64,000 bases of DNA, from assembly GCA_024234955.1 (NCBI GenBank), contig JACKNK010000001.1:372001-436000 (forward strand). Direction: 5' to 3'. Source of the stretch: Gammaproteobacteria bacterium (GTDB lineage: Bacteria; Pseudomonadota; Gammaproteobacteria; JACKNK01). Both the position numbers and the translations under genes were made by a program. Each line of letters starts with the position of its first letter. Within the stretch, counting starts at the first letter, position 1. This document shows, one piece after another, positions 17,851 through 27,539 of the stretch. Under the pieces are notes generated by a model. That model did no database searches and was not told the origin of the DNA. It saw nothing but the letters and a program-made list of their open reading frames with translations.

Positions 17851-19824
17851 ATGCATAGCCTTTGGAACGACACCGACGCCGCTGCCCTGACGAATGATCT
17901 GGCACTGCGCGTCTACAGCTCACGGCTTCTGGGTCAGGAACCCGCACTGGTGCTCCACGGCGGCGGCAACACCTCGGTGAAGGTGCGTGAGACCAATACG
18001 GTCGGCGAACAGGAAGATCTCCTCTACGTCAAAGGCTCCGGCTGGGATCTCGCCACCATTGAAGCGCCGGGCTATGTCCCGGTGCGCCTCGCGCATCTGC
18101 TGAAACTGGCCCAGCTCGAGGAGCTGTCCGATTCCGCGATGGTCAACGAGTTGAAGACGCATACGACCATTGCCTCGGCGCCAACCCCGTCGGTCGAGGC
18201 CATCCTGCACGCCGCCTTGCCCTACAAGTTCGTCGATCACACCCACGCGGACGCCGTGGTGACGATTACCAACACCCCGGATGGCGAAGCGCGCATCCGT
18301 GCCCTTTACGGTGACCGGGTTGTCGTCATTCCTTACGTGATGCCCGGCTTCGACCTGGCGCGGCTGGTCGCCACCTTGTTTGCCAAGCAATCCGGCCCTC
18401 ACACCGTCGGCATGGTGTTGATGAACCACGGCATCTTCTCCTTTGGTGAGTCCGCAAAGGAGTCGTACGAACGCATGATCCAACTGGTGACCGAGGCCGA
18501 GGACTACCTCGCCGAGAACGGCGCATGGATACTGCCTGAGCCGGTGCAGGTCGAAGATGTACCGCCGTTGCGTGAAAACATTGCGCGGCTGCGCGCCGAC
18601 ATCTCCGCGCATCTGGGGGCCGCCGCGATCGTCAGTCGCCGTGACGATCCCCGCGCCTGCGAATTTGCTCGCCGCGACGATCTGGCGCGTATCGCCCAGC
18701 AAGGCCCGGCTACGCCCGATCACGTCATCCGCACCAAGCGCGTGCCAATGCTAGGCCGCGATGTCGCGACCTATGCCAGCGATTACCGCACCTACTTTCA
18801 GGCCAATGCCGCGAAATCGCGGGTTCCCGTCACCATGCTGGACCCGGCGCCGCGTGTGATCCTGGATCGCGCGCTGGGGACGCTGACCGTCGGGCGCAGC
18901 AGCAAGGAGGCCGATATTGTCGGGGACATCTACCGTCACACCATCGACATCATCAGCCGCGCAGAAAAACTGGACCGTTGGCAGGCGCTGCCCGAGTTCG
19001 ACATTTTTGAGGTCGAATACTGGGAACTGGAGCAAGCCAAGCTGAACAAGGGTGGCAAATCGCCGATGTTTCAGGGTGAGGTCGCCCTGGTGACCGGGGC
19101 GGCGTCCGGGATCGGACGCGCCTGTGTCGAAAGCCTGCTCAAACGGGGGGCGGCGGTGGTCGGACTCGATCTCAATCCAGAAATCATCAACCTGCTGCCG
19201 CGCTCGGACTTCCTGGGCGTACGCTGCGATGTCACCGACATGACCGCCATTCAGGCCGCACTAGAATCCGCTGTACGCCGCTTCGGCGGCCTCGACATGG
19301 TGGTGTTGAACGCGGGAATGTTCCCGGGCGGACGTGCCGTGGCGGAACTGGATGACGAACTCTGGCGCAAGGTGATGGCGGTCAATCTGGACGCCAATCT
19401 GAGCGTGTTGCGCGAGTCCTACCCCCTCTTGAAGCTCGCCCCCAACAAAGGCCGTGTTGCCGTGGTCGGCTCCAAGAACGTCCCCGCGCCCGGACCGGGT
19501 GCGGCAGCCTATTCCGCCTCCAAGGCAGCACTGAACCAGTTGATCCGCGTGAGTGCCCTGGAATGGGCCAAGGACGGAATCCGGATCAACTCCGTCCACC
19601 CGGATGCCGTATTCGATACCGGTCTGTGGACCGACGAAGTTCTGGCGGCACGGGCCGCGCATTACGGCATGACCGTCGAGGCTTACAAGACCAAGAACCT
19701 GTTGCGCACCGAGGTGCATTCAGCGGATGTCGCCGAGATGGTTGCGGAGATGCTCGGGCCGCTCTTCGCGAAGACCACCGCCGCCCAGGTGCCCATCGAC
19801 GGCGGCAACGACCGGGTTATCTGA
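17851..19824 (+). CDS. Bifunctional class II aldolase / short-chain dehydrogenase
   Basis: A 657-aa fusion. The N-terminal ~400 residues form a class II aldolase/adducin domain with metal-site histidines in VDHTHADAV and MNHGIFSFG. The C-terminal ~240 residues form an SDR with the Rossmann motif VTGAASGIGRA and the catalytic YSASK. Related fusions (YuxG/RhaD-like) handle rhamnulose or other deoxy-sugar phosphates. The frame is open from 17773, but the ATG at 17851 (MHSLWND) fits family proteins. The true sugar cannot be read. Confidence 0.88.
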   Translation: MHSLWNDTDAAALTNDLALRVYSSRLLGQEPALVLHGGGNTSVKVRETNTVGEQEDLLYVKGSGWDLATIEAPGYVPVRLAHLLKLAQLEELSDSAMVNELKTHTTIASAPTPSVEAILHAALPYKFVDHTHADAVVTITNTPDGEARIRALYGDRVVVIPYVMPGFDLARLVATLFAKQSGPHTVGMVLMNHGIFSFGESAKESYERMIQLVTEAEDYLAENGAWILPEPVQVEDVPPLRENIARLRADISAHLGAAAIVSRRDDPRACEFARRDDLARIAQQGPATPDHVIRTKRVPMLGRDVATYASDYRTYFQANAAKSRVPVTMLDPAPRVILDRALGTLTVGRSSKEADIVGDIYRHTIDIISRAEKLDRWQALPEFDIFEVEYWELEQAKLNKGGKSPMFQGEVALVTGAASGIGRACVESLLKRGAAVVGLDLNPEIINLLPRSDFLGVRCDVTDMTAIQAALESAVRRFGGLDMVVLNAGMFPGGRAVAELDDELWRKVMAVNLDANLSVLRESYPLLKLAPNKGRVAVVGSKNVPAPGPGAAAYSASKAALNQLIRVSALEWAKDGIRINSVHPDAVFDTGLWTDEVLAARAAHYGMTVEAYKTKNLLRTEVHSADVAEMVAEMLGPLFAKTTAAQVPIDGGNDRVI

Positions 19825-19832
19825 AGATTCGA

Positions 19833-20648
19833 TCAGCCGGTCTCGTCCTCGGACCCTGTGTCGTCGTCGCTACTCCTGGCGCGTTCGGCGCGATGCCGAC
19901 GAATCCACATCAGGGTAAGCACCGGGCCGGATACCACGTAAACCAGGAAACCGCCGAAAACGACCAATGCCGGGTTGATGGCAATCAGTGGGAACGCCAG
20001 CGCCAGGATGAGAACGTGCAGAAAACGGATGCGCCCACGCAGATCGACCTGCTTGAAGCTGTAATACCGGACATTGCTGACCATCAGAACGCCGGCAAAC
20101 ACGGTGATGCACAACGCAAGCAGATTGAGATCATCACCGGCAAAACCGAATTCATTGCCGAACCAGACCATGCCCGCAACCAGCGCGGCGGCGGACGGGC
20201 TCGGAAGACCCTGAAAGTAATGCTTGTCGGCGGTATCCACCTGGGTGTTGAAGCGCGCCAGCCGCAATGCCGTTGACGCCGTGTAAACGAACGCCCCCAT
20301 CCAGCCGATCTTGAGCCCGAAGCTGCCCCAGCTGCCCAGACTGTGCAGCGACCATTGGTAGGCAACCAGCGCCGGCGCGACCCCGAAAGCCACCATATCG
20401 GTAAGGCTGTCGTACTCCATGCCGAAATCGCTGGTGGTGTTGGTCAGGCGGGCGACCCGTCCGTCCAGACCGTCCATCACCATGGCGACGAAGATCGCAA
20501 TCGCCGCGTTGGCGAAATCCCCCGCCATCGCCGCGAGGATGCTGTAGAAGCCCGCAAACAGGCCTGCCGTGGTGAACAGGTTCGGCAGCAGATATATGCC
20601 GCGACGGGGTTTGCGACTGAGATCGGTATTCGTTTGCTTGGTGCTCAT
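19833..20648 (-). CDS. pssA: CDP-diacylglycerol-serine O-phosphatidyltransferase
   Basis: A 271-aa membrane enzyme that makes phosphatidylserine from CDP-diacylglycerol and serine, the first step to phosphatidylethanolamine. The CDP-alcohol phosphotransferase signature DGx2ARx8Gx3Dx3D is intact (DGLDGRVAR followed by DFGMEYDSLTD, near residues 60-85). About eight membrane segments follow, and the C-terminus is acidic (SSDDDTGSEDETG). It lies 57 bp downstream of the sulfotransferase-like gene on the same strand. The decarboxylase homologue at 29927 may use related lipids. Confidence 0.93.
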   Translation of the reverse strand: MSTKQTNTDLSRKPRRGIYLLPNLFTTAGLFAGFYSILAAMAGDFANAAIAIFVAMVMDGLDGRVARLTNTTSDFGMEYDSLTDMVAFGVAPALVAYQWSLHSLGSWGSFGLKIGWMGAFVYTASTALRLARFNTQVDTADKHYFQGLPSPSAAALVAGMVWFGNEFGFAGDDLNLLALCITVFAGVLMVSNVRYYSFKQVDLRGRIRFLHVLILALAFPLIAINPALVVFGGFLVYVVSGPVLTLMWIRRHRAERARSSDDDTGSEDETG

Positions 20649-20704
20649 AGGCCAGTTTGCGATGGTGGGATAACGGTCAGTTTAACAGTCGCCCAGACGC
20701 CCGG

Positions 20705-21247
20705 TTATGGCGAGGCGTTGTATGCCATGGAAAATTCGGCGATGGCCGCCGCTTTGTCACCTTGCGCACCGATACGTTCCCAGAACACATCGAAATCATC
20801 GCTCCCGGACTCGATGTCGAACTTCATCGCGTTTTTCCGACCGGCCAGGAACTGCGAGATATTGATGTTGACCGTGGTGACGTAATCCCGCGCTGCCGCC
20901 AACGCGGTGTCCTCAATGATTTCTGGCTGGTACAGATGCACCCCGTGTATCCAAGCGGGGATGATGAGTCCGGCCTGGGTGCGGCGCGCGTAACTGCGGG
21001 CCACTGCTTCGGGGTCGCGGCGCAGATGCACGTAAAACACCTCGTTGGGGAAAGCTTGGTCCAGACGACCCAGAAACCAGGCCAGGCGATTGTCGGACTC
21101 GATGTGATCCTTGGGATAAGCCAGACGTGCTGGCCCGAGTTCGGCAACCCGTGTCTCGTGTCCGCTGCTGAAATTGCGGATATGCCGACAGGCCCGATCG
21201 AAGGTCATCGAACCGCAACGCCCGGTGCTGAGGACGAACACATTCAT
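20705..21247 (-). CDS. Sulfotransferase-like P-loop protein
   Basis: A 180-aa protein that starts directly with a nucleotide-binding loop, NVFVLSTGRCGSMTFDRAC, resembling the 5'-phosphosulfate-binding motif of PAPS-dependent sulfotransferases. RRDPEAVARSYARR near residues 78-91 fits the 3'-phosphate-binding RxxxxxxxS motif. It is shorter than typical sulfotransferases (250+ aa). It overlaps the upstream glycosyltransferase-like gene by 4 bp, so it may modify the same glycan or metabolite. The family call is moderate; the substrate is unknown. Confidence 0.65.
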   Translation of the reverse strand: MNVFVLSTGRCGSMTFDRACRHIRNFSSGHETRVAELGPARLAYPKDHIESDNRLAWFLGRLDQAFPNEVFYVHLRRDPEAVARSYARRTQAGLIIPAWIHGVHLYQPEIIEDTALAAARDYVTTVNINISQFLAGRKNAMKFDIESGSDDFDVFWERIGAQGDKAAAIAEFSMAYNASP

Positions 21248-22905
21248 GCACGGCTCCGAATTGCGGTCAGGGACTGGCTCCAGGCGGCGCGATCGGCGTT
21301 CAAGGCCAACAGTGCATCGCAGATCGCGGCTCGGCGAGCTTGCGAGGATTCGGCGACTCCTGGACGTCCTTCATGCCCGCCAAAATTGCGCGCGATGTTG
21401 GCGATGAAGGCATCAAACCGGCGCGATGTCTGCGCGTCGTTGAACCCCTTCCCCGTCAAGGCCGAAAACGCGCTCTGCACGCGTTCGAGTTTCACGAGGA
21501 TGGTGCGTTGTTTGTCGATATAGCGCTGCTCCAGTTCTGCCATGGCCGCATCGACCTGCGCCTCGATTGCAGCGCGCCCGACGTCGGTTTCCGGGTACCC
21601 CTCGGCAATCAGGCGCTCGACGGTGAACAACATCACATCGCCCCAGAATTGACGCTCGAACTCGCCGGACAGATCGACCTCGTTACGGACCCGGTCCACC
21701 CCGGGTCTGAATTCGGCACGTCCGGAACTGGCGGCGGTACGGGTGTGCAACAAAGGCAGATTCGCGGATACGAAGCGCCCCCCTAGCCGCGCCTTGATCA
21801 GCCGTCCAAGTACCGGCCCGGCCATCCGCAACTTGAGTGGGGCAAAAGGGATGAAGTGCTCCAGGCCCCGGGTATTGATCACATAGTTGCCGGTGTAGAC
21901 GGTGCGTGCCGGCGTCGTGTCGTCCAGGGATCCGAGGTATTCGAAATGGCTGAGCCGGGTCGGATGCTCGCCATCGAAGAATCGATCCAGATGCGCGGCA
22001 AAACCGGCAAGGCAATCCCGATGATCGTGATCGCCGTTTCGCGTGCAGCGATAGCGGAAGGCCTCTGCCGGCTTGAACCCGAACAGATCGGCCATGTCGT
22101 GATAGGCCGCATCGTTAGCCTGCCGGGCATTGTCGCCATGAAAGGTGCAGGCCGCCGATGGCGCCAGATCACTGAGCTCATTCAGCAACAGCAACACATC
22201 GTCGAGAAAATTGCCGGCCATCACCGCTGGCGAAACCGGCGGATCGCCGACCACCTTGCCGGTCAACACATCGACATCGCCGCGCGAAAAGATCCGATCC
22301 AGGGTATGGAAATAGCTGATGCCATTGACGTCCCGGCCGCGATCGCCGTCGGGGATACGTACCTTGAACTGTTCATCGCTATCGACGAAAAAGAACAGGC
22401 GGTCCGGGGTCGCCAGTTCCGCGAGGCGCAGGTAAGCGAGATTGCGGCTTACCGAGGCACCTTTATGCGGATGCGCGGCACGGGCACCAAGCACATGATC
22501 CAGTGCCCCGCGATCCGGCAACGCTGCAAGACACCGATGTTGCGCGTCCGTGCCGAAATATTCGGTGTTCAAGCCCTGAGCGCTGAATTCCTCCGCCAGA
22601 TTCCGGTTGGCCGCCACGTTCCTCGCACTCGCCGAATCATCCGCAATCAGCGCGCGCACCTTGCAGAACTGGCCATCTGCCATTCCGCCGTAACGAAAGT
22701 CACGACACTGACCGAGCAGCGAATCCAGAACCGCCCGCAATTGTTCCGGTCGATCCGCGACCGGAATCACCACGATGAATTCATGGCGTCCTGCAACGGG
22801 CAACGCATCGCGGTAGGAAGCAAGCGCTGAGGCCGACGCCCCGGTCTCCCAGACTTGCGCCTCGCAATTCGCGATCTCCGTCACCGCCACCTCGCAGCGG
22901 TGCAT
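21244..22905 (-). CDS. Glycosyltransferase-like protein (GT-A fold)
   Basis: About 553 aa. After a short N-terminal extension, HEFIVVIPVADRPEQLRAVLDSLLGQ is a typical GT2 start. A DxD-like metal motif is seen in LFFFVDSDEQF. The middle and C-terminal regions are not recognised; the C-terminus looks helical. The frame is open from an ATG at 22998, but that start would overlap the upstream gene by 32 bp and lacks a suitably spaced ribosome-binding site, so the ATG at 22905 is provisionally used. It overlaps the sulfotransferase-like gene by 4 bp. Together with the TPP enzyme these suggest synthesis of a modified surface glycan or small metabolite. Confidence 0.6.
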   Translation of the reverse strand: MHRCEVAVTEIANCEAQVWETGASASALASYRDALPVAGRHEFIVVIPVADRPEQLRAVLDSLLGQCRDFRYGGMADGQFCKVRALIADDSASARNVAANRNLAEEFSAQGLNTEYFGTDAQHRCLAALPDRGALDHVLGARAAHPHKGASVSRNLAYLRLAELATPDRLFFFVDSDEQFKVRIPDGDRGRDVNGISYFHTLDRIFSRGDVDVLTGKVVGDPPVSPAVMAGNFLDDVLLLLNELSDLAPSAACTFHGDNARQANDAAYHDMADLFGFKPAEAFRYRCTRNGDHDHRDCLAGFAAHLDRFFDGEHPTRLSHFEYLGSLDDTTPARTVYTGNYVINTRGLEHFIPFAPLKLRMAGPVLGRLIKARLGGRFVSANLPLLHTRTAASSGRAEFRPGVDRVRNEVDLSGEFERQFWGDVMLFTVERLIAEGYPETDVGRAAIEAQVDAAMAELEQRYIDKQRTILVKLERVQSAFSALTGKGFNDAQTSRRFDAFIANIARNFGGHEGRPGVAESSQARRAAICDALLALNADRAAWSQSLTAIRSRA

Positions 22906-22966
22906 GGACAAGGGCAAACATTGCGCCCTGGCGCTGCGTTCGCAAACACAGTACGACCCGCCGCGA

Positions 22967-24622
22967 TCACCGGTTGGTCTCGTAATTCGGAAAGGCATCC
23001 TTGTCGATGAACAACTCGATCAGGTTGATGCCCGCCACAAAATCGGCGGCCTCGAATGCCGCATCGAGATCGGTTTCACGCTCGATCCGGAAGTGCGCGA
23101 TCCCGAACGAGGCGGCGAGTTGGGCATAGTCCGGATTGACGAAATCGCAGTCGATGTAGCGTTGTTCGTATTTCTGAAACTGGTTCTTGCGAACCAAGCC
23201 CATCGTCGCATTGTTGAACAGGATCACGGTCAACGGGATCCGGTAATTCACCGCCGTCATCAGTTCCATGCAACACATCTGGAACCCGCCATCCCCGATA
23301 ATCGCGAAAGTCGGACGATCCTCGGCAAAACGCGCCCCGATCGCGGCGGGAATCCCGTGCCCGAGCGACGAGATGCCGGAATTCGGATAAAAACGGTTGC
23401 CGCTGGAAACCCGGAAAAAGTTCTGCGCAAAGATGATGTTGTCGTCGAAGACCTGAATCCCGTCCGGAAACCGTGCCTGCAACACCTCAAAGAAGTGCTT
23501 GACCAAGCTGAACTGCGCATCGAAGACCGGCGAGCCGACCGCCGTAAAGTCACTGCGACCGGGTAGCGGCGCGATCTGCTTGGCGGCGACGCCGCGCGCC
23601 TTGAGTCGGTCGCGGAGGTCTTCGAGCACGTCCTTGAGATCGGCGCAGATCGCCACATCGGCGCGGAACACTTTTTCGAGCTGATCCGGATTGTTGTCGA
23701 TCTGGGCAATGCGCTTGTTGTCAAGCAGACCGTGATCCCACAAATAGCTGGTCCGCTCATTGAAGGCCGCGCCCAGAAACACGATCAGATCGGCATGTTC
23801 GACGATGTACTGATAGGCCGAGCCATCCGAAGTCACCCCCAGACTGCCCAGCGACAGCGGCCCCTGTTCACAGATGACGCCCTTGCCCTTGAGGCTGGTG
23901 GTGACCGGCACGTTCAACATCTCGGAGAGATCCGACACCACATTGCCGGCATTGGCGAGCATGCAGCCATAACCCGCCACGATCACTGGATTCCTGGCAT
24001 CCTGAACGAGGTCGGCGAGCCGGTTGTAAAGCGGCGATTCCCGGGCATCGCGGCGGCTGGCTCGGCGCGTCAGCACCTTGTCCAGGACCGACTCATCGAC
24101 CAGCTCCTGTTGCACGTTGTACGGAAAGCTCAGCAACACCGGCCCGGGGTTGTCGGAAAGCAGAATCTGCGAGGCGCGATTGAGCACGTTCGCCAGGTAA
24201 TCGCCCCGCTCGACGATCTTGTTGTAACGCGTGATACCCGAGAACAGCGCGTTCTGATCGACACTGCCGCCCTCCCCCGAGCTTTCCTGCATGCCACCCT
24301 TGCCGAAAATATGCGTGGATGTCTCACCCGTGATCACCAGCACCGGCTGCTTGTCCACATAGGCGTTGGCAATACCGGTCACCAGGTTGGTCGCACCCGG
24401 ACCGGCGGTGGTGATGCAGGCGCCAATCTTTCCCGAGGCACGCGCATAGCCCCCGGCCATGAACGAGGCGCCTTGTTCATGCTTGACCAGTACCGTCCGG
24501 ATGGCAGACGCAAAGAGGCCGTCGTAGACCGGCAGGATGTGCGCGCCAGGCATTCCGAAGATCACTTCGATGCCAAGGCGTTCCATATAGCGAACGAGCA
24601 ATTCGCTTACTTGAACGTTCAT
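22967..24622 (-). CDS. Thiamine diphosphate-dependent enzyme, acetolactate synthase-like
   Basis: A 551-aa enzyme with the three-domain ALS/pyruvate oxidase fold. The cofactor-activating glutamate is in VKHEQGASFMAGGYARASG (about Glu49). The TPP/magnesium motif is GDGGFQMCCMELMTAVNYR with NNATMG about 25 residues later. The FAD-binding middle domain cannot be verified. No IlvN regulatory subunit is adjacent, and the next genes are glycosyltransferase- and sulfotransferase-like, so it is probably not the housekeeping IlvB. It may make a 2-oxo acid-derived building block or act as a decarboxylase. Confidence 0.8.
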   Translation of the reverse strand: MNVQVSELLVRYMERLGIEVIFGMPGAHILPVYDGLFASAIRTVLVKHEQGASFMAGGYARASGKIGACITTAGPGATNLVTGIANAYVDKQPVLVITGETSTHIFGKGGMQESSGEGGSVDQNALFSGITRYNKIVERGDYLANVLNRASQILLSDNPGPVLLSFPYNVQQELVDESVLDKVLTRRASRRDARESPLYNRLADLVQDARNPVIVAGYGCMLANAGNVVSDLSEMLNVPVTTSLKGKGVICEQGPLSLGSLGVTSDGSAYQYIVEHADLIVFLGAAFNERTSYLWDHGLLDNKRIAQIDNNPDQLEKVFRADVAICADLKDVLEDLRDRLKARGVAAKQIAPLPGRSDFTAVGSPVFDAQFSLVKHFFEVLQARFPDGIQVFDDNIIFAQNFFRVSSGNRFYPNSGISSLGHGIPAAIGARFAEDRPTFAIIGDGGFQMCCMELMTAVNYRIPLTVILFNNATMGLVRKNQFQKYEQRYIDCDFVNPDYAQLAASFGIAHFRIERETDLDAAFEAADFVAGINLIELFIDKDAFPNYETNR

Positions 24623-24830
24623 TCCGATTCTGACCGTGTGTTGCGCGACCGGTGGCTACCTGACCACCCCGGACGATCAATGTTTTAGTTTGAGCACACC
24701 CAGGACGTGCATCGGGCGAGACCAGCCGAAATTTAACCCAGATCAGCCACCCGAACATCCACGCGCTCTCCGCCCCAGTAGTGATGCGCTATCCTGACCA
24801 AGAACCGGTAACCGGACGGAGACAACAACA

Positions 24831-25373
24831 ATGGGATCATCCCGAAAACTGGAAGACCTTACCGACGAGGTCGCCGCCAACGCCAAACGCGTCGTCGAAG
24901 TGCTTGATGGCGTCGGTATCGATCTGCTGATCTATTGCACCCTTCGACCTCTCGAAGAACAGGCGCGCTTGTACCGCCAATCGCGCCCCTGGTCGAAGAT
25001 CAAAAGCAAGATTCTCGACTTTCAGAATCGCGGTTACGGCTACCTCGGCGACGTCCTCGAACAAGTCGGTCCGTGCAGCGGCCCACATGTCACCAACGCC
25101 GCGCCCGGCGAATCCTGGCACAACTACGCCGAAGCCTGGGATGCGGTGCCATTGATCGGTGGCAAACCCGCCTGGAGCTATTTCGACGCCCGTCCGGAAT
25201 GGGACGCCTACGGGGAATGTGTGCGCCAGGTCGGCATGGTATGGGCTGGCGACTGGACCAACTTCCGCGAATACCCACACGCGCAGAAACGTCCGGGCGG
25301 AAATCCGCTTCGGGAATCCGATCCCGACACCATCCATGAAATCCTGGTCGGCAACGGCCTGCTCACCACCTGA
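24831..25373 (+). CDS. M15-family peptidoglycan endopeptidase (endolysin-like)
   Basis: A 180-aa zinc peptidase of the VanY/M15 type found in phage endolysins. Zinc ligands His97 and Asp104 lie in ESWHNYAEAWDAVP, and His150 lies in WAGDWTNFREYPHAQ. The upstream TLRPLEEQARLYRQ segment is the usual N-terminal signature. It has no signal peptide, so release needs a holin. The next gene, 17 bp downstream, encodes a holin-like protein. A GGAGAC ribosome-binding site precedes the ATG. There are no phage structural genes nearby, so it is either a prophage remnant or a domesticated lysis or secretion cassette. Confidence 0.8.
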   Translation: MGSSRKLEDLTDEVAANAKRVVEVLDGVGIDLLIYCTLRPLEEQARLYRQSRPWSKIKSKILDFQNRGYGYLGDVLEQVGPCSGPHVTNAAPGESWHNYAEAWDAVPLIGGKPAWSYFDARPEWDAYGECVRQVGMVWAGDWTNFREYPHAQKRPGGNPLRESDPDTIHEILVGNGLLTT

Positions 25374-25390
25374 TACCGGGAGGAAACCCA

Positions 25391-26185
25391 ATGTCTTTCT
25401 CTATCCCCTTGCTGGCCATGTTGCCCTCGATCTTCTCGACGGTCGCCAAAGTGACCGATCTCTTCAACGCTGGCAAAAAGGTGGTCGAAACCGTTACCGG
25501 TGAACCGTCCAAGGCCTCGAACCCGACCGAACTGCAGCAAGAAGTCACCCAGCTCCCACAAGCCAAACAGGCTCAATGGGCGGAGATCATGAGTCAGAAA
25601 ATCGATCTCTATAAGGCCGAAACCGATCGCTTGGAAATCGAAGAGGGGCGGATCGACCGCAACATCACCAGCAAACTTACGCCGAAAGCCGCCAACGAAA
25701 TCGCCATCATGCGTCAGACTACGCGCCCCTGGGCGGTGCGCATGATGGTGCATTACGTATTCTTTCCCTGGTATCTGATCGTCATCGATCTCGTTCAGGA
25801 ACTCTTCAACCGCTGGATATTGAAGGGGCTGTTCCAGGCAGAACACGGCGTCGATGTGTTCAACACCTTCAACCACGTCTTCGGAACCGTGGTGCGTGGC
25901 GCGCAGGAAGCCAGCGAAACCAACGCCGCAGAAGCCATCCAGATACTGACTTCCGGCGCCACCACAATGAGTGCGATGTACATGGAGTCGGTTGGCTGGG
26001 CCACCGCCATCATCATCACTTACATGGGCCTGCGCGAATACAGCAAAGCCAAGGGCACCAGCGGCGACACCCCGAACCCAGGGATCGTGGCTGACCCCAG
26101 CAAGGATGTGATGGAGAGCGTGACCGGCGTACTGGAAGGCAGCGCGGAACTGATCGCCAAGGTGCGGCGTGCCTTCGAGAAATGA
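25391..26185 (+). CDS. Holin-like membrane protein (3-TM family)
   Basis: A 264-aa protein with hydrophobic segments at residues ~5-20, ~115-140 (RPWAVRMMVHYVFFPWYLIVIDLVQELF) and ~195-215 (MESVGWATAIIITYMGL), plus a charged helical stretch at ~50-85. The RQTTRPWAVRMM...FPWYLIVID pattern resembles phage/gene-transfer-agent 3-TM holins. It has a GGGAGGA ribosome-binding site and follows the endolysin gene by 17 bp. It would form the pore that releases the M15 enzyme. It is larger than most holins, so an additional function is possible. Confidence 0.6.
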   Translation: MSFSIPLLAMLPSIFSTVAKVTDLFNAGKKVVETVTGEPSKASNPTELQQEVTQLPQAKQAQWAEIMSQKIDLYKAETDRLEIEEGRIDRNITSKLTPKAANEIAIMRQTTRPWAVRMMVHYVFFPWYLIVIDLVQELFNRWILKGLFQAEHGVDVFNTFNHVFGTVVRGAQEASETNAAEAIQILTSGATTMSAMYMESVGWATAIIITYMGLREYSKAKGTSGDTPNPGIVADPSKDVMESVTGVLEGSAELIAKVRRAFEK

Positions 26186-26450
26186 GTTTATCCTCGGTGG
26201 CTGTCCTCGCTTGACAGCGACCGAGCAAGACCTGAATCTTGGCTCCATGAATTCCGTGATCGTACTCGGCACCAAATCCTGGCTACGTTGGCAACACAAC
26301 GTCGCCGTTGCCGTGGTGTGATCAAGGTTCTCCCAGCCTCACTCTGATACCCCCAGGCAGCCGCAGATCACCGTCGCGACTGCCTTTTGTTTTCTGCCCT
26401 TTCCGTTCCGCGTCATGTGATCCCGGCTCCGCTACTGCAAGGAGCGACAC

Positions 26451-27380
26451 ATGTCCCCAGTCCCTACTCCCCCTCCATCCGTTCCATTGAGCGGCGTATT
26501 TCTGGTCGTGCTCGGCTCGATCGCATTTTCCTCCAAGGCGATCATGATCAAGCTCGCCTACGCAGTCGGCGTTGATCTCGATGCCATCACGTTGATGACG
26601 TTACGGATGGGCTTCGCGCTGCCATTCTATCTGGGCATGTTGTGGTGGCTGCGCGACGCGGATCATGCCCCACTGAGCAACGTGCAACGGCTGTTGTTGG
26701 TCGCGGTCGGCGTCTGTGGCTATTACCTGGCCAGCCTGTTCGACTTCTGGGGGCTTGAATATATAAGCGCCAGCCTTGAACGCCTGATTCTGTATCTCTA
26801 TCCGACCTTGGTGATCCTCATATCGGCGGCGCTGGAGCGACGTCGGCCCCGGCGTGAACAGATTGTTGCGCTCACGATCAGCTATATCGGGATTGCACTG
26901 GTGGTCGCCAGCGACTTTGACAGTAGCAATGACAAGATCGGGCTGGGCAGTCTTCTGGTCTTCGCCAGCGCCCTTTCCTACGCATTATTCCTGGTCGGCA
27001 ATGGTCGACTGGTCGGTGTGCTGGGGTCGCGCCGGTTCACTGCCTGGAGCATGTTGATCGCCACCGCCGGGGTATTTCTGCATTTTGTCATTCGCGCCGA
27101 TTTTTGCGCCCTGAATCAACCCATAGAGGTCTATGCCTGGGGCCTCGCTCTTGGCGTGATCTCCACGGTGGCAGCGTCATTCATGCTCAACGCAGGTCTG
27201 CACAGACTCGGCGCAGATACCACCGTCCTGCTGAGCATGGTCGGCCCGGTGTCCACACTGACGCTCGGCGCATTGGTCCTGGATGAGCACCTGCTGCCGG
27301 TGCAATGGCTCGGCGCTGCCCTGGTCCTGGCCGGCGTGGTGGTAACCGGTTATCCGATGTCGCGCCGCAACCGAACATAG
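26451..27380 (+). CDS. EamA/DMT-superfamily transporter
   Basis: A 309-aa membrane protein with two EamA repeats. Repeat 1 spans about residues 13-145 (VFLVVLGSIAFSSKAIMIKLAY ... LERLILYLYPTLVILISA) and repeat 2 about 165-300 (LHRLGADTTVLLSMVGPVSTLTLGALVLDE). AAGGAG is positioned well before the ATG. It precedes the 796-aa gene by 159 bp on the same strand; a shared transcript is possible but not shown. The 265-bp gap upstream holds a weak hairpin (around 26355-26396) and no gene I can support. Confidence 0.87.
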   Translation: MSPVPTPPPSVPLSGVFLVVLGSIAFSSKAIMIKLAYAVGVDLDAITLMTLRMGFALPFYLGMLWWLRDADHAPLSNVQRLLLVAVGVCGYYLASLFDFWGLEYISASLERLILYLYPTLVILISAALERRRPRREQIVALTISYIGIALVVASDFDSSNDKIGLGSLLVFASALSYALFLVGNGRLVGVLGSRRFTAWSMLIATAGVFLHFVIRADFCALNQPIEVYAWGLALGVISTVAASFMLNAGLHRLGADTTVLLSMVGPVSTLTLGALVLDEHLLPVQWLGAALVLAGVVVTGYPMSRRNRT

Positions 27381-27539
27381 CGGTGTTGACGCAAAAACAA
27401 TCACCTGGGCGCGCGCATCGAACCGGCATTGGATGTCACGCCGCGTTCACGGATCTGACCCAGGCCTGTCACCTGTGCATCGCACGCTCTGGCGCAAATT
27501 CGGATCTGACTCATCAGATCCATTGCCGCAGCCGAGCGT

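Noticed and set aside
26247..26321. 24-codon frame between the holin-like and DMT transporter genes
   Set aside because: Too short, no ribosome-binding site, no similarity to anything recognised.
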